Made by a program: the position numbers and the translations under genes
In this document: positions 1-11,543 of the stretch, in pieces
Numbering within the stretch: the first letter of the stretch is position 1
Layout: the number at the start of each line of letters is the position of its first letter
Notes under the pieces: generated by a model
What the model saw: only the letters and a program-made list of their open reading frames with translations
The model's database searches: none
What the model was told of the DNA's origin: nothing
From: Strigamia acuminata
Taxonomy: Eukaryota; Arthropoda; Chilopoda; Geophilomorpha; Linotaeniidae
Length of the DNA stretch: 64,000 bases
Reading direction: 5' to 3'
Assembly (NCBI GenBank): GCA_949358305.1
Contig: OX442319.1
Coordinates: 8,432,001 to 8,496,000 of the forward strand

Positions 1-803
1 TTCCATTTCTCTCCATTAGATTTCGAATCCAGACTGGTGTTTATTGGCTGTGGTTGTCAGGTTTCTTGGTCTAACATCTACAACCAAGACATCACACTGT
101 AAACATTGGTAACCGTGTCACAATAGTCCATTGGTTAAGGACAACAATTTTAGACCTACTGTACTTTCTTCTTACTTAGTGTTTTGCAGTCGCTTTATAA
201 AGAATTACCATTGATTTTGTTGGTTTAAAGTAATTTCTAACATTAATTTTAATACAAGGAAATTAAGCCTAAGCTTGCAACAATTAGAAATACTGCCAAC
301 AATAATTACTACAATTTGCCAAATGACTGCAGCCATGCAAGCAATTTGAAATAAATAGAGACAAAATGGAAATAAGAGCAATGTGCAGGACCACACCAAG
401 ACCTAAACCTTAGACAGCAAGATTATTTTTGAAGCAAAAAAGACCAATCATAACCACCATGCAAGCACGAACTTGCCTATAAGTTTGCCTACTTAGAGTC
501 GAGCCTGCAGTGCCCAATAATTTCAAGCCGGAAGTCCAAGTGCCCATGACTACCAGTTTATTCTACCAAATATTTATTCTTTATTTTTAGGCGTCATAAG
601 TGCAGAGTTCAAATTTATGAAGGACAACAATTTACTCCCTACAGTCAACTTTACAGTCAACGTTTTAATTAAATGCCCAAAACGCCATAAGGCTAGTACT
701 TTTTTAAGATTTTGTTTTCTAGATTTTTGTTAATTTTTTAATTTTGTTTTAGGAAAGTGTTAAAAGGACAGTTTATCGCTACATTAAACCTGTAAATAAC
801 TAA
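1..803. repeat. Dispersed-repeat block, modules A and B (copy 1)
   Basis: Module A (about 19-290) recurs at 13584-13830 and partly at 2470-2575. Module B (about 460-803, continued after the foldback element) recurs near 2570-2880, 4960-5300, 14240-14800 and 16080-16410. The copies are diverged by point changes and small indels. Short stretches in module B stay open in the same frame in several copies (see findings), but this copy has no intact gene. The minus-strand open frame at 205-399 is hydrophobic AT-rich noise. Confidence 0.75.
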
Positions 804-1160
804 CAAGGGGAGCACATGAATAACACACTCACAGATTGTTGTCATATTAAACAAGAAGGATTGTTATATCATGCTGAATGAGACCCTAAAGTTATTTCAT
901 TCCATAAACAGCCAACAATGCAAACAATGAGCTGAAAGTTGGCACTATTTTGTCTGTGTATACATCCAATCTGAGCAATCAGGCCTAGTGTATGAATACG
1001 ATAAACAACAGTTGCTAGGTAAAAAGTAGTTCCAAGATCCAAGTTGAATTTTATCATTTGATATTCAATGATGTCATTTCATCATTTGAGATTTAATGAT
1101 GTCATGACATCAGAATTTTGTTTACCAACATGACTGTCTTCATGAAGACAACAATAGTTT

Positions 1161-1232
1161 GTAGTGGTGGTCCAGTGGTTAAGGCAATGGACTAGGAATC
1201 TTTCTACACAGGTTCAAATCCTGATGTGTTTG
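1161..1232 (+). pseudogene. tRNA-like segment, left arm of foldback element
   Basis: An A-box-like stretch (TGGTCCAGTGG) and a perfect B box (GGTTCAAATCC, 1211-1221) sit at normal tRNA spacing and a T run follows. The D-arm and anticodon region resembles tRNA-Ser or tRNA-Pro; the anticodon loop reads AGG. The acceptor stem does not pair, so this is a tRNA-derived relic or pol III promoter rather than a working tRNA. Confidence 0.6.
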
Positions 1233-1407
1233 AAAATTTTTACTCCTATTTTTTAAATTTTTTTTGCAGTAATTTTAATGTTTGTAATTTTATGTTTGTT
1301 AAAAAATTAAAATTAATTAATTATTAAAGTTTTCTAAAAACAAACATAAAATTACAAACATTAAAATTACTGCTAAAAAAATTAAAAAACAAAAGTAAAA
1401 ATTTTCA

Positions 1408-1477
1408 CAGACAGCAGGATTTGAACCTGTGTGGAAAGATTCCTAGTCCATTGCCTTAACCACTGGACCACCACTAC
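1408..1477 (-). pseudogene. tRNA-like segment, right arm of foldback element
   Basis: Mirror copy of the left-arm segment on the minus strand, with the same A and B boxes and slight divergence beyond the B box. Transcription from either pol III-type promoter would run toward the centre of the palindrome and could give a hairpin RNA; that consequence is inference. Confidence 0.6.
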
Positions 1478-1833
1478 AAACTACTATTGTCTTCATGAAG
1501 ACAGTCATGTTGGTGAATAAAGTTGTGATGTCATATGTCATGAGATATCAAATGATGAAATGACCTCATTGAATATCAAATGATAAAATTCAACTTGGAT
1601 CTTGGAACTACTTTTTACCTAGCAACTGTTGTTTATCGTATTCATACACTAGGCCTGATTGCTCAGATTGGATGTATACACAGACAAAATAGTGCCAACT
1701 TTCAGCTCATTGTTTGCATTGTTGGCTGTTTATGGAATGAAATAACTTTAGGGTCTCATTCAGCATGATATAACAATTCTTCTTGTTTAATATGACAACA
1801 ATCTGTGAGTGTGTTATTCATGTGCTCCCCTTG

Positions 1834-4800
1834 TAAGTTGGCTGTCCAGTCTGAGTGTATTATGATCTTTATAACAGTAGGTACCGGTAAGTGTTCTTTT
1901 GCAATTAGGACTGCCAGTTCCTGTCCCATTAATCTATTGTCATTTACTGACAGATTATAAACTGCGCCTAGGGTCTCAAGCGGTAACAAACGTACCCCGT
2001 GACAAACAAACAATTTACAACCAACGAGGTGCATTATCGCCCAAACTAGTTGCCAGGTGCCACTTTTCAAAATTGCAATTCATATTGCTATTCAAAATTT
2101 GCAATTTGCACTGGATAGGCAACTGCAGCCCATCTTAGAGAAGAGAAATGCAGATAGCTGACGAGTTGTGGAACCCTTCATCTGCTTTTGCAAAAAAACT
2201 CACTAATAAGAAATAATAGCAGCAATAATAATATAATGAGCGCCACAGAGTTAGCTAACTCTGCAAACTCGATCGATTGACACTAATCAAATGGATTGAA
2301 AAGGAGCACCTATTAGAGTGGTAATTAAAATTAAGCCGTCAACCCATAATGACCTATACTGACACGAATATACTGTCTGATAGCAGCAGGAGTACGTTGG
2401 GATTGGGACCCACCCTGGATGCACTAGTTAGATGCAGACTCCTGTGGACCCACTATTCTCTACTTCGAATCAAGACTGGTGTTTATTGGCTATGGTTGTC
2501 AGGTTTCTTGGTCTAACATCTACAACCAAGACATCACACTGTAAACATTGGTAACCGTGTCACAATATTCCAGTTTATTTATTTAGTATTTTTAGCCGTC
2601 ATAAGTGCAGATTACGAATCTATGGAGGACAAGAATTTACTCCCTACAGTCAACTTTACAGTCAACATTTCAGTTAAATGCCCAAAACGTCATGCGGCTG
2701 GTACATTTGTAAAGATTTTGTTTTAAAGATTTTTTTTTTAATTTTTTAATTTTGTTTTAGCAAAATGGCAATGTTAATAGGACAGTTTATCGCTACACTA
2801 AACCTGGAGTCAACTAAGTTGGCTGTCCAGTTTTAGTCGGTGTTAGTAGCCGGTTATCCAGTCTGAGAGTATGATCTTTATAACGGTAGGTACGAATAGG
2901 TGTTTTTTTTTGCAAGTATATGACTGCCAGTTCCTGTCCCTTTAAACTATTGTGTCATTTACTGACAGATTATGATCTGCGCCTAGGTCTCAAGTGGTAT
3001 TAAACGTGCCTCTGTCATGACACACAATTTTCAATTTTCGTGCATCATCGCCCAAACTAGGTGTCAGGTGCCAGAGTTGGAGAGTATAATATACCGACAA
3101 TCCAAATCACTTCCCGGACAATGGCGGACAAAGGCAACCCCAGGCCCAGAAGACCGAGAAATGAAAAGGATAAAAAGAAACAAACAAACTCAGGTTTAAG
3201 TTTTACTTGTTTATTAGTTGAGTGGATGATTTTGAATCTTTCTCCGGAGATTTAAGCCATGCATAACTAGCATGGCTTAGATCTCGATGTAGGGGCAACT
3301 GTTTGAAGACCCAAACTTGCATTGAGAACTAGAAAAGTAGAAAGGTACTTCTTTACATTTTCTCTAAATCTGAAAGAATTTAATTTGATCCTTTCATTCC
3401 AGTTTTTCACCAACTGATTGATGTTTTAATTTTTTACACCGTTTTAGAAAAGGTTGTGCAAAGGGATTCCCTGGGAGTCATTGGTCGAAATACCACTGTG
3501 GAAATACATTCGAATTCATTCATCCCCTGTCCTAAATCAATACATTTGAGAAATAGTTTGTTTTATTACTTGTAAACATTTGTAATTCTTATTTAAGCAA
3601 CCGATCGCATCCTTGCGCCATTTTTTAAACACAGTAAATCAGAAGTCGCGACAGCATCTCATGAATCATAATTTTTTTGTTATGAGTCAGTCTGTGTGTC
3701 ATGACGGCAAGTCGCTACTATGAATGACTGTAATAATGTTTTATGTTTTCGGCAAGACTAAAGCCTTTATTTAGTTTTGTTCATCCTAGACCAGCATTTC
3801 TTATTTGTATGAGACAACATAAACAGCAAGTTAAGTGTCCCAACATATTTGTATAATCGTATTCACATCAAACACTTGCACAATTTGTTACTATTGCCAT
3901 TTGAAAGTCATTTTAACCAAATACAGTATACACCAGAGTTATTTGATGTAAAAGCTCAGTCTCATATGGCATTTTATGCTATGATAGGACTATTGAGTGC
4001 AGCTACTGAAAAGCAATGTCAGAGATATTCTTGCCGATTTTCAAGAGTTCGACAATGTTGTTCTTACAGATCATTTGCGGATTCCAGAAATGTTTCTATT
4101 TAATGTTTCTATTTAATGTTTCCTCACTGAGAAAATACTTTTGTCTAAAGATTCCACGTTTGAACACAATAAACTAATTTCTCCCTGACATGCTTAATGC
4201 AATGATACTAGAAAACCCAACAGGCCACAGCACAAAATATAACATAGTGCAGATAATTGAGACCCATTATGGAAATGCTTATTACACCGTCTTGAAGCTT
4301 ATTTTGTAGTGTAATATTCCACACTAACAGGCATTTCGACGTTTCCCAATTATATTTTTTGCTGTATTTTTATTTTGAATTATTTATATGCAATTTAAAC
4401 ACCAAAGTTGTAGAGTAATAATTGCTTCATCAGCTCCTTTACATTACAGGGGCCTTCAGAAACTCAAAACCATCTTCCTTTCCTCCAAAAATTTTAAGTG
4501 ATAAGGAGCTTAAATGGTAAACCAACGGCTGAAAAATTTAGACCTTTCAATGATCAGCCTCCCCTACCAGTTTTTAGTTTGGTTAACCTAGCAGATAAGC
4601 TTAGTTTGATAAGAAAATGAATAATTTGTCTTGTAAACACAAAGTTCCTAAATTTTACATCAGTCTTAGCCTAAATATTGATATAGACTCTAAAAGTATT
4701 GAAAACATGCAATTCTAAAGGACCTGTGGATATTGGCTACGCTACAGTTGAAGAAGCAGTGGTTCATTTTGCGACCACTCTAAGAGATTACTCAACGAGC

Positions 4801-5629
4801 ACAGAGTCCAATGTTCTAGAATTTTCTAGAATTTTTATTTCTTTTCCTCATAACACGCGCCACTAAGCGAAGAAGAAACGATAATGCACCAAAATAATAA
4901 CGATGCTTAGACTGTCAACATTTGAGTAACCATTTAGTGTTAAAATCTCTCCCACGCTAACCACCATGCATGCACGAACGCACACGACCTTGCCTACAAG
5001 TTTGCTTATTTAGTGTCGAGCCAGCAGTGCCCAATACTTTCAAGCCGGAAGTGCAAGTGCCCATGACTACCAGTTAATTTATTTAGTATTTTTAGCCGTC
5101 ATAAGTGCAGATTACGTATAGATGGAGGACAAGAAATTACTCCCTATGTCATGAGGCTGATACATTTTTAAAGATTTTTTTTTAATTTTTTAATTTTTTA
5201 ATTTTGTTTTAGCAAAATGGCAATGTTAATAGGACAGTTTATCGCTACACTAAACCTGGAGTCAACTAAGTTGGCTGTCCAGTTTTAGTCGGTGTGTGAT
5301 GTTGTATTGGTTAATATATATTCTAATTTGCACCCACGTGACAATCCACACGTGCAAAGTGTCGTTAAGTCATTTCCATTCAGTTTCAATTAAAACCTAG
5401 CAGACTCAACATCTTCCAATGGCAGCAGCAATTCCTCCAATGACACACTGCAAACAATTTTCAATTTTTAATTTTCGTGCATCATCGCCCAAACTAGGCA
5501 TCAATCAGGTGCCAGAACTAGGCACCAGGTTCCACTTTTCAAAATTGCTATTATATTGCCATTCAAAATTTGCAATTTGCACTGGATGGGGCAACTGCAA
5601 CCCATCTTAAAGAAGGGGAATGGATTCCG
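1834..5629. repeat. Dispersed-repeat mosaic (modules B, D, E, A, G, H)
   Basis: No intact gene seen. Module D (about 1895-2345 here) recurs at 2920-3130, 5435-6075, 15595-15830 and 16440-16800. Module G (about 3200-3650) recurs at 6440-6940, 15290-15560 and 30919-31090. Module H (about 3850-4830) recurs at 7260-8250 and 31870-32620. Module C (about 5290-5430) recurs at 14795-14930. Some modules carry splice-like borders and conserved short frames, as if derived from exons of an unidentified gene, but frames are broken between them. Confidence 0.7.
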
Positions 5630-5906
5630 ATCATTTCGTCGCCTACGTTTCGTAGCCGATCATTTCGTCGCCGGAAATGGCGACGAAATGAGTGCAGTTT
5701 TCAGCGTTGGTCAATTTTTGTGTCTTTTTCTTGTATGGTCATTTCGGCGCCTTTCATTTCGTTGCCGGTGATTTCGTCGCCGATTGGTCATTTCGTCGCC
5801 GATTGGTCATTTCAGCGATGAAGTGCAAAAATCCAACCAAGATGAAAAATTTGGTGTTCAGACAGCGGAGCACTAAAACTACGAAATGACCGGCGACGAA
5901 ATGACC
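5630..5906. mobile_element. MITE with TCATTTCGTCGCC terminal repeats
   Basis: The ends carry TCATTTCGTCGCC and its complement GGCGACGAAATGA; the same word recurs inside, directly (about 5765-5815) and inverted (about 5661-5690). The element interrupts module D: the homologous stretch at 16700-16740 runs uninterrupted from GAGAAATGC to GACGAATTGTGG. Exact borders and target duplication are unclear because the terminal repeats are themselves repeated. Non-autonomous; superfamily not assigned. Confidence 0.7.
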
Positions 5907-6709
5907 CGACGAATTATGGAACCCTTCATCTGCTTTTGCAAAAATAACTCACTGATAATAAATAACAGCAGCAATAATAACAACAATGGGCGCCACTTGC
6001 CCACTTGGCAAACTCGATCGATTGACACTAATCAAATGGATTGAATAGGAGGACCTATTGAAGTGGTCATTAAAATTAAGTAGTGACCCCAACGGAAATG
6101 ACCAAAAACGGACTTATCCAACACCACTTGTGTACAAGAAAAACACTAGTCGAACCGACTCTTTGATGCCAAAGTGCTACGGAAGTTGTTAATGTGTAGT
6201 TCACACAGACATTTTGTTTGCTCCTGATTGTGATGAGCATTCTTGCCATCTTCAGGCAAGGGCAAATTCTCATTCAGTTATGTATTTACCGTTCTCATGT
6301 ATTTATTATGTGATTACTTTTCTTATGTACCACAAATTGTTAGATATACGAGTAGTTGCATGAATACATGTTAATTAAACAATTGGGAGGTTTTCCTGGC
6401 AACCTCGTTGCCAATACACTCAGGACTAATTTATAAGTTCTATATTGAGTTGGGTGGAAGATTTTGAATCATTCTCTGAAAATAGATGTGAAAGAATTTT
6501 ATTTCATTCTTTTATTCCAGTTTTTCATTAACTGATTGATGCTTTAATTTTTAACGTCATTTTGGAAAAAAAGGTTGTGCAAAGGGATACCCTGGTAGCC
6601 ATTGGTTCGGCCAAAACCAATCACAATTGGTAAGTTATTGTTACCTCAAGTATTGGCACGATAGGTGTACATTGTGATCATCGGCATAAAACTTGTTCTA
6701 TTCCAGACT
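5907..6709. repeat. Dispersed-repeat modules E, F and G
   Basis: Continuation of module D/E after the MITE, then module F (6076-6420). Module F recurs at 14930-15290 and, split by an integrase fragment, at 16795-17400. No gene seen; the minus-strand 65-residue frame at 6076-6273 is shared with the degraded copies and has no recognisable motif. Confidence 0.65.
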
Positions 6710-9052
6710 TTATTTTATTTCTATTCATAACTAGTCATTGTATAATTATTTCTATTTTATTTTATTCATGTATAACTTCAAGAAGGTATTTCAAGTTGAA
6801 ATACAATCGAATTCATTCATCGCCTGTCCTAAATAATAGATTTGAGGAATAGTTTGTTTTATTACTTGTAAATATTTATAATTCTTATTTAAGCAATCCA
6901 TCGCATCCTTGCGCCATTTATTAAAGACACTAAATCATCTCTAGCTGCGACCACTCTAGAGATTACTCAGCGAGCACAAGAGGGAGTCTAACCGCAATAT
7001 ATTAATCTTCTAGAATTAGTCAGCTTTTTTACTTTCTAGGGAATTTTATAATGCCACAATTCGTGGCGAAGAACAGACAATAATTCCAAAATAATGATTC
7101 AGATACTCAACGTAAACTGAAAGTCAAAGCAGTAGCTCTGGATTTTTGATCCTATCTAGTGAAAAAGAATCTAACTATTATTGGATGAGAGTCAAGGAAT
7201 TCCTTTTCAGACATGTGGAAGAGAATGACAGGGCAGTAGCTATTAATTTGTAATCACATTCACATTAAACACTTACAAAAATAAGACCGTCTCAACAGTA
7301 TTGCCATTTGAAAGTTATTTTAACCAAGTACAGTACACCGGAGTTATATGATGCAAGCTCAGTCTCATAGTTGATCTATGTTAGGGCTATTTATGTGCAG
7401 CTACTGTAAAGCAATGTGAGAGATATTCTTGCCGACTTTCAAGAGTTCGACAATGTTATTCTTAAAGATTATTACAAATTTCCACTAATTTTCTATTTAA
7501 TGATTTAAGAGTGTTCAATCACGAAGGAAATACTTTTGTACAAAGATTCCACGCTTGAGCACAATAAATTTATTTCTCCCCGACATGCTTAATGCTATTA
7601 TTTGCAATGATACTAGAGGACCCAACTGACCAAAAGCAAAAAACATAATGTTTCCATGATGGGTCTCAATTATCCGTAATATGCATATTACACAGTCTTG
7701 AAGTTTATTTTGTAATGTAGTATTCCACACTAACAGGCATTTCTATGTTAAAAATTATATTTTTTGCTGTATTTTATTTTGAATTATTTATATGCAATTT
7801 AGTTGAGGAGCAATAATTGTTTCATCAGCTCCTTTACATTACAGGGGTCCTCAGCAACTCAAAGCCATTTTCTTAAAAAAAGGATCAAGTCCATGTGACA
7901 ATGAGCTGTAATGTAATCAAAACCTAAAGGAATTTACATCTTTTCAATGATCAGTCTCCTACTAAAGTTCAAAATCACTAATTTTTTCTTTGTATTCAGA
8001 TGCTTTCATGCTAGGATGGGGTGCAGTTTTCAGTTTGGTTAACCTAGGAGATAGTTGGATAGGAAAATGAATTATGTCTTGTAAACACAAAGTTCCTAAA
8101 TTTTACATCAATCTTAGCCTAAATATTAATATAGTCTCTAGGCGTATTGGAAGCATACATTTCATTTTGTGACCACTCTAGAGATTACTCAACGAGCAGC
8201 GAGCACAGAGTCCAATGTTCTAGAATTAGTCAGCCTTTTTGAAAAAAAAGGTTTTTCTAGAGAATTTTCTAATGCCACAATTCTTATCAGAATAGCCACA
8301 ATCAATAATTTAGATAATCCGGAACTCAAAGCAGTGGCTCAGAATCTTATTGCATGAAGGTAAAAAAATTCAGTACGCTTTTCCAGCCTTGACTATAATT
8401 TAATTTCATTTAATCCAACCCTAAAATTCATTGGTTTTTACATTAATTTCCACAGCAGGAAGCATTGAAATATTATGGACACATTTGGCAAATGCTGCAT
8501 TCATTTAATGGAATGCAGTCTTACAGTATCTCAAACAGCAAATTATAAAATTTCAATTTAAAAAAAAAAAACCGTGAACAATAAAAAATGAAGAAAATCT
8601 AAAAGGGCATTTAAAACAAAAGAACATTTTGAAATTTTGAAAACGATAACCGCCATTTGCAATTTCAGCCAAACAAAGACGGCCACTCCACTAACGTCGA
8701 CACAAAACAAAACGAAAATAAAGAATTTCACACACACGTAAATAGAATTCTTATTCTCGTGTTGAAAACCATGTAAGCATTCATAACGAAAAACTGAATT
8801 TTGATGGTAAAGCCGTTTCTACCGAAAATGACAAAAATCGGCCATTTTCGACTCAAAAAAATTACTCGTACTGCGTGAGAGAAATTAAACGACATGATAC
8901 AAACCGGTGGAATTGAATAGTGGATAAAAGTTCTACCTTTCGAGTGAAAAACATGACGAACCACCAGGGTTTTGAAATGAACGGAACACCGCAACGCACG
9001 CACGGCCAAACAACAGCATCAGAAATCGTCCACGTTGTGACAAAGACAAAAA

Positions 9053-9074
9053 CACGTGACCACTAGCACGTGAC
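9053..9074. promoter_or_regulatory. Paired CACGTGAC (E-box/CLEAR-like) sites
   Basis: Two identical CACGTGAC octamers at 9053-9060 and 9067-9074, 6 bp apart. The same pair with the same spacing lies in copy B at 33250-33257 and 33264-33271. CACGTGAC is a recognised bHLH-zip core (USF, MITF/TFE). No gene start was identified next to either pair, so a promoter role is inference. Confidence 0.4.
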
Positions 9075-9422
9075 CATTAGCAAAGCGAATCGAGCGCTCC
9101 CAGCGGTGCACGACTAAAAGTGTGAAAATATTTGAAATCTATTTTTAATGAATGCATTTTTATTGACTATGATGAACTACGAAGAAAACTTAATACAGGT
9201 ATATATAAATGTTATTTCAATGAACAAAACTGCATAATTCTGACGTTAGAATGCATCCATCTGGATGATTGACATGAAACCAACAAGGTCTTCGTTTGAT
9301 AACTTTCTGTGGAACCAGTTTCTGTTTTTTATTAGGTGGTCTAATTGAAGACCGTGTGTATTTTCGTACAAATACTCAGCCACTTAACACTGGAAGTATT
9401 AATAATCCAAATTATAAGTGGC

Positions 9423-9583
9423 CTATTTTTTACTTTTTGAAAGGATTTGGAATTTTTTTTGTTTACCCTGAAAAACGTGGCTGTGATTCCTAATTAAAGT
9501 CTGTAGTCCTCCACATTGGGACTTCAGTTCAAATAATTTCCTTTTCCCTAATAATGAGGCGAAATCCAATATACTTCGCTTTC
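9423..9583 (-). pseudogene. Dead duplicate of the TRMT44 terminal exon
   Basis: The minus-strand translation includes LKSQCGGLQTLIRNH, as in the last exon of the TRMT44 gene at 33610-33788. The functional splice acceptor there reads CATAG; here the matching position 9585 is changed so it reads CATTG, removing the AG. A short deletion near 9430 also shifts the frame and gives an earlier stop. No other TRMT44 exon is found near this copy. It is a by-product of the segmental duplication. Confidence 0.85.
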
Positions 9584-9653
9584 CAATGTTTAAAAGCAAG
9601 AAAATCAAAAAAAATTAAACAACATACAGTAAATGTATTTCTTCAATGCAATA

Positions 9654-10376
9654 ATTTTGCACACAAAAATCACATTTCTGCACACAAAAATCACATTTCT
9701 GCACACAAAAATCACATTTTTGCACACAAAAATCACATTTCTGCACACAAAAATCACATTTTTGCACACAAAAATCACATTTCTGCACACAAAAATCACA
9801 TTTCTGCACACAAAAATCACATTTTTGCACACAAAAATCACATTTCTGCACACAAAAATCACATTTTTGCACACAAAAATCACATTTTTGCACACAAAAA
9901 TCACATTTTTGCACACAAAAATCACATTTCTGCACACAAAAATCACATTTCTGCACACAAAAATCACATTTTTGCACACAAAAATCATATTATTGCACAC
10001 AAAAATCACATTTCTGCACACAAAAATCACATTTTTGCACACAAAAATCACATTTTTGCACACAAAAATCACATTTCTGCACACAAAAATCACATTTCTG
10101 CACACAAAAATCACATTTCTGCACACAAAAATCACATTTCTGCACACAAAAATCATATTATTGCACACAAAAATCACATTTCTGCACACAAAAATCACAT
10201 TTCTGCACACAAAAATCACATTTCTGCACACAAAAATCACATTTCTGCACACAAAAATCACATTTCTGCACACAAAAATCACATTTCTGCACACAAAAAT
10301 CACATTTCTGCACACAAAAATCACATTTCTGCACACAAAAATCACATTTTTGCACACAAAAATCACATTTTTGCAC
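9654..10376. repeat. 21-bp minisatellite, about 34 copies
   Basis: Head-to-tail array of TGCACACAAAAATCACATTT-type units of 21 bp. Variation is almost confined to a C/T switch (TTTCTGC versus TTTTTGC) and two ATATTATTGC units. Because 21 is divisible by three and the unit lacks stops in several frames, long meaningless frames run through both strands. A very short array in opposite orientation lies at the matching position of copy B (33850-33910). Confidence 0.95.
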
Positions 10377-10625
10377 CAAATATGGTGCACCAAATAGGGT
10401 TCATCAAAAAAACTAAATGCAGTCACACATTAATTTATTAAATGAATTAAAACCTGTATCAGTTCAGTAGCAATGTGTTCAGTATCAATTAAGACAATTA
10501 AATGTCATTGATAGCACGTTAATCTTTAGTCTAGGAACTGAAAAGGAACAAAGTTCGCACTTTGCACAGATAAGTTATTTTACACACAAGTTCACACAAA
10601 CCGCAAGAGAGTGAAATCGAAAAAC

Positions 10626-11543
10626 ATGGCAGATACTAAGAAGTTGTACGAAGACAAGTTTAAGGCCCAGAGTTATGCCGAGTGCTTTATAAAGGAGTCA
10701 CCATTGGGATACAGATGGTTCATGGAGGATTTTCTGCATCGTCTGTTCAAAACAGGTAAAACACGAGCCAAAATTCCATTTTCATTCTATGCAGGCCGAG
10801 TTTTATCATTTTCCATGGTTAATCTCCTAAAACATTTTATTCTTACAACTCAATAGAAAAATTGACGGGCAAAAGTTTGATAGACGTTGGATGCGGCCCC
10901 AACCTCCGAGCCGCGCTCATAGCTGGTGGATACGGATGCGAAGTATATTTGGCCGATTTACTGAAAAATAACCGCGATTTCGTGCACAATTGGCTAGAAA
11001 ATGGACATGCCGCCTTTGATTACTCCGCCCAATTTACGCACGTTGCTCAACTTGAAGGCAAAAGGCAAACATAAAATTTAAACAGTGTTAAATGCTTATA
11101 ATATAATAATATAATCCATTTTGTTTAGGGACATTGGATATTTGGAAGAAAGAGTGAAGAAATGCGTAAAAGAAGTTTTGTTTTGTGACGTTATGGCGGA
11201 CAACCCTCTGCACCCTCGTCCATTGCAGCAGTTTGATATCGTCACGTCCAATTTAGTTTTGGATTGCTATCCCGACCAGACAGAATACATAAAAGCTGCC
11301 AAAGCAATCAGCAGCTTGGTGCGTCCGGGAGGGTACCTCGCTTTTGGGAGTTCAATGTCTGGTTCCTATTACAAAATTGGTGATGCCATGCTCCCTAGTT
11401 CAAACGTGGATGGTTCAACAGGTAAAAGAGTATTTACAGATGCTGGGTTGACAGTTTTAGAAGTTTGCGAGCATTATTTTACGGGGCCAGTGGAAGGAAC
11501 TGATTGTAAAGGTTTTTGGACTCTTTACGCAACCAAAGTATGA
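10626..11543 (+). CDS. SAM-dependent methyltransferase of the NNMT/PNMT/TEMT family
   Basis: Three exons: 10626-10755, 10857-11064 and 11129-11543, coding 250 residues. Exon 2 carries SAM motif I (LIDVGCGPN) and the family's acidic stretch (YLADLLKNNRDFVHNWL). Exon 3 carries CDV, LDCYPDQTEYIKAA and LVRPGGYLAF, typical of nicotinamide, phenylethanolamine and indolethylamine N-methyltransferases. Length fits the family (about 260). Intron 1 is GT-AG. Intron 2 is only consistent as GC-AG (AAAAG, then GCAAAC ... TTTAG); this joins LEG and KRDIGYLEE as the family alignment requires. The start ATG has a good context (AACATGG). The substrate cannot be inferred. The protein should be cytosolic: no signal peptide. 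It sits alone between the minisatellite and a BEL remnant. AATAAA at about 11783 and 11795 are candidate polyadenylation signals. Confidence 0.92.

Larger units (their letters stand above)
804..1833. mobile_element. Foldback (long inverted-repeat) transposon with TAA target duplication
   Basis: Two arms of about 490-500 bp are reverse complements of each other around a short AT-rich spacer near 1300-1340. The termini read CAAGGGGAGCACATG and its complement; over the outer 83 bp only one mismatch was seen. TAA flanks both ends (801-803 and 1834-1836). An uninterrupted module at about 2815-2830 shows the empty site, AACTAAGTTGG, so the borders and duplication are directly visible. Each arm contains a tRNA-like segment and the same 62-residue open frame on opposite strands, which follows simply from the palindrome. 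No transposase is encoded. A 3-bp TAA duplication would fit the PIF/Harbinger group, but the termini are not diagnostic. Confidence 0.85.
6710..9655. repeat. Segmental duplication, copy A
   Basis: Matches copy B (about 17985-18044 plus 30919-33845) in the same order and orientation. Shared landmarks include the ATTCATGTATAACTT junction, modules G and H, and a highly similar 1.2 kb stretch (8440-9655 versus 32640-33845). Copy A lacks the LTR retrotransposon and the hAT-like element present in copy B, so both arrived in copy B after duplication or elsewhere than in copy A. Copy A includes the dead TRMT44 exon. The 93-residue minus-strand frame at 8728-9009 is broken in copy B and is not called. 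Confidence 0.8.

Noticed and set aside
1161-1477. Functional tRNA genes in the foldback arms
   Set aside because: Acceptor stems do not pair and both copies belong to a transposable palindrome.
3880-4190. Weak resemblance of a module H frame to beta-1,3-galactosyltransferases
   Set aside because: Only a few residues agree and the frame is broken; not enough to name a family.
9654-10376. Possible CRISPR array
   Set aside because: Units are directly contiguous with no spacers, and the genome is an animal's.
9554-10441. Frames of 254-295 codons on both strands through the 21-bp array
   Set aside because: They follow from a stop-free unit whose length is a multiple of three; no start context, no homology, all frames equally open.
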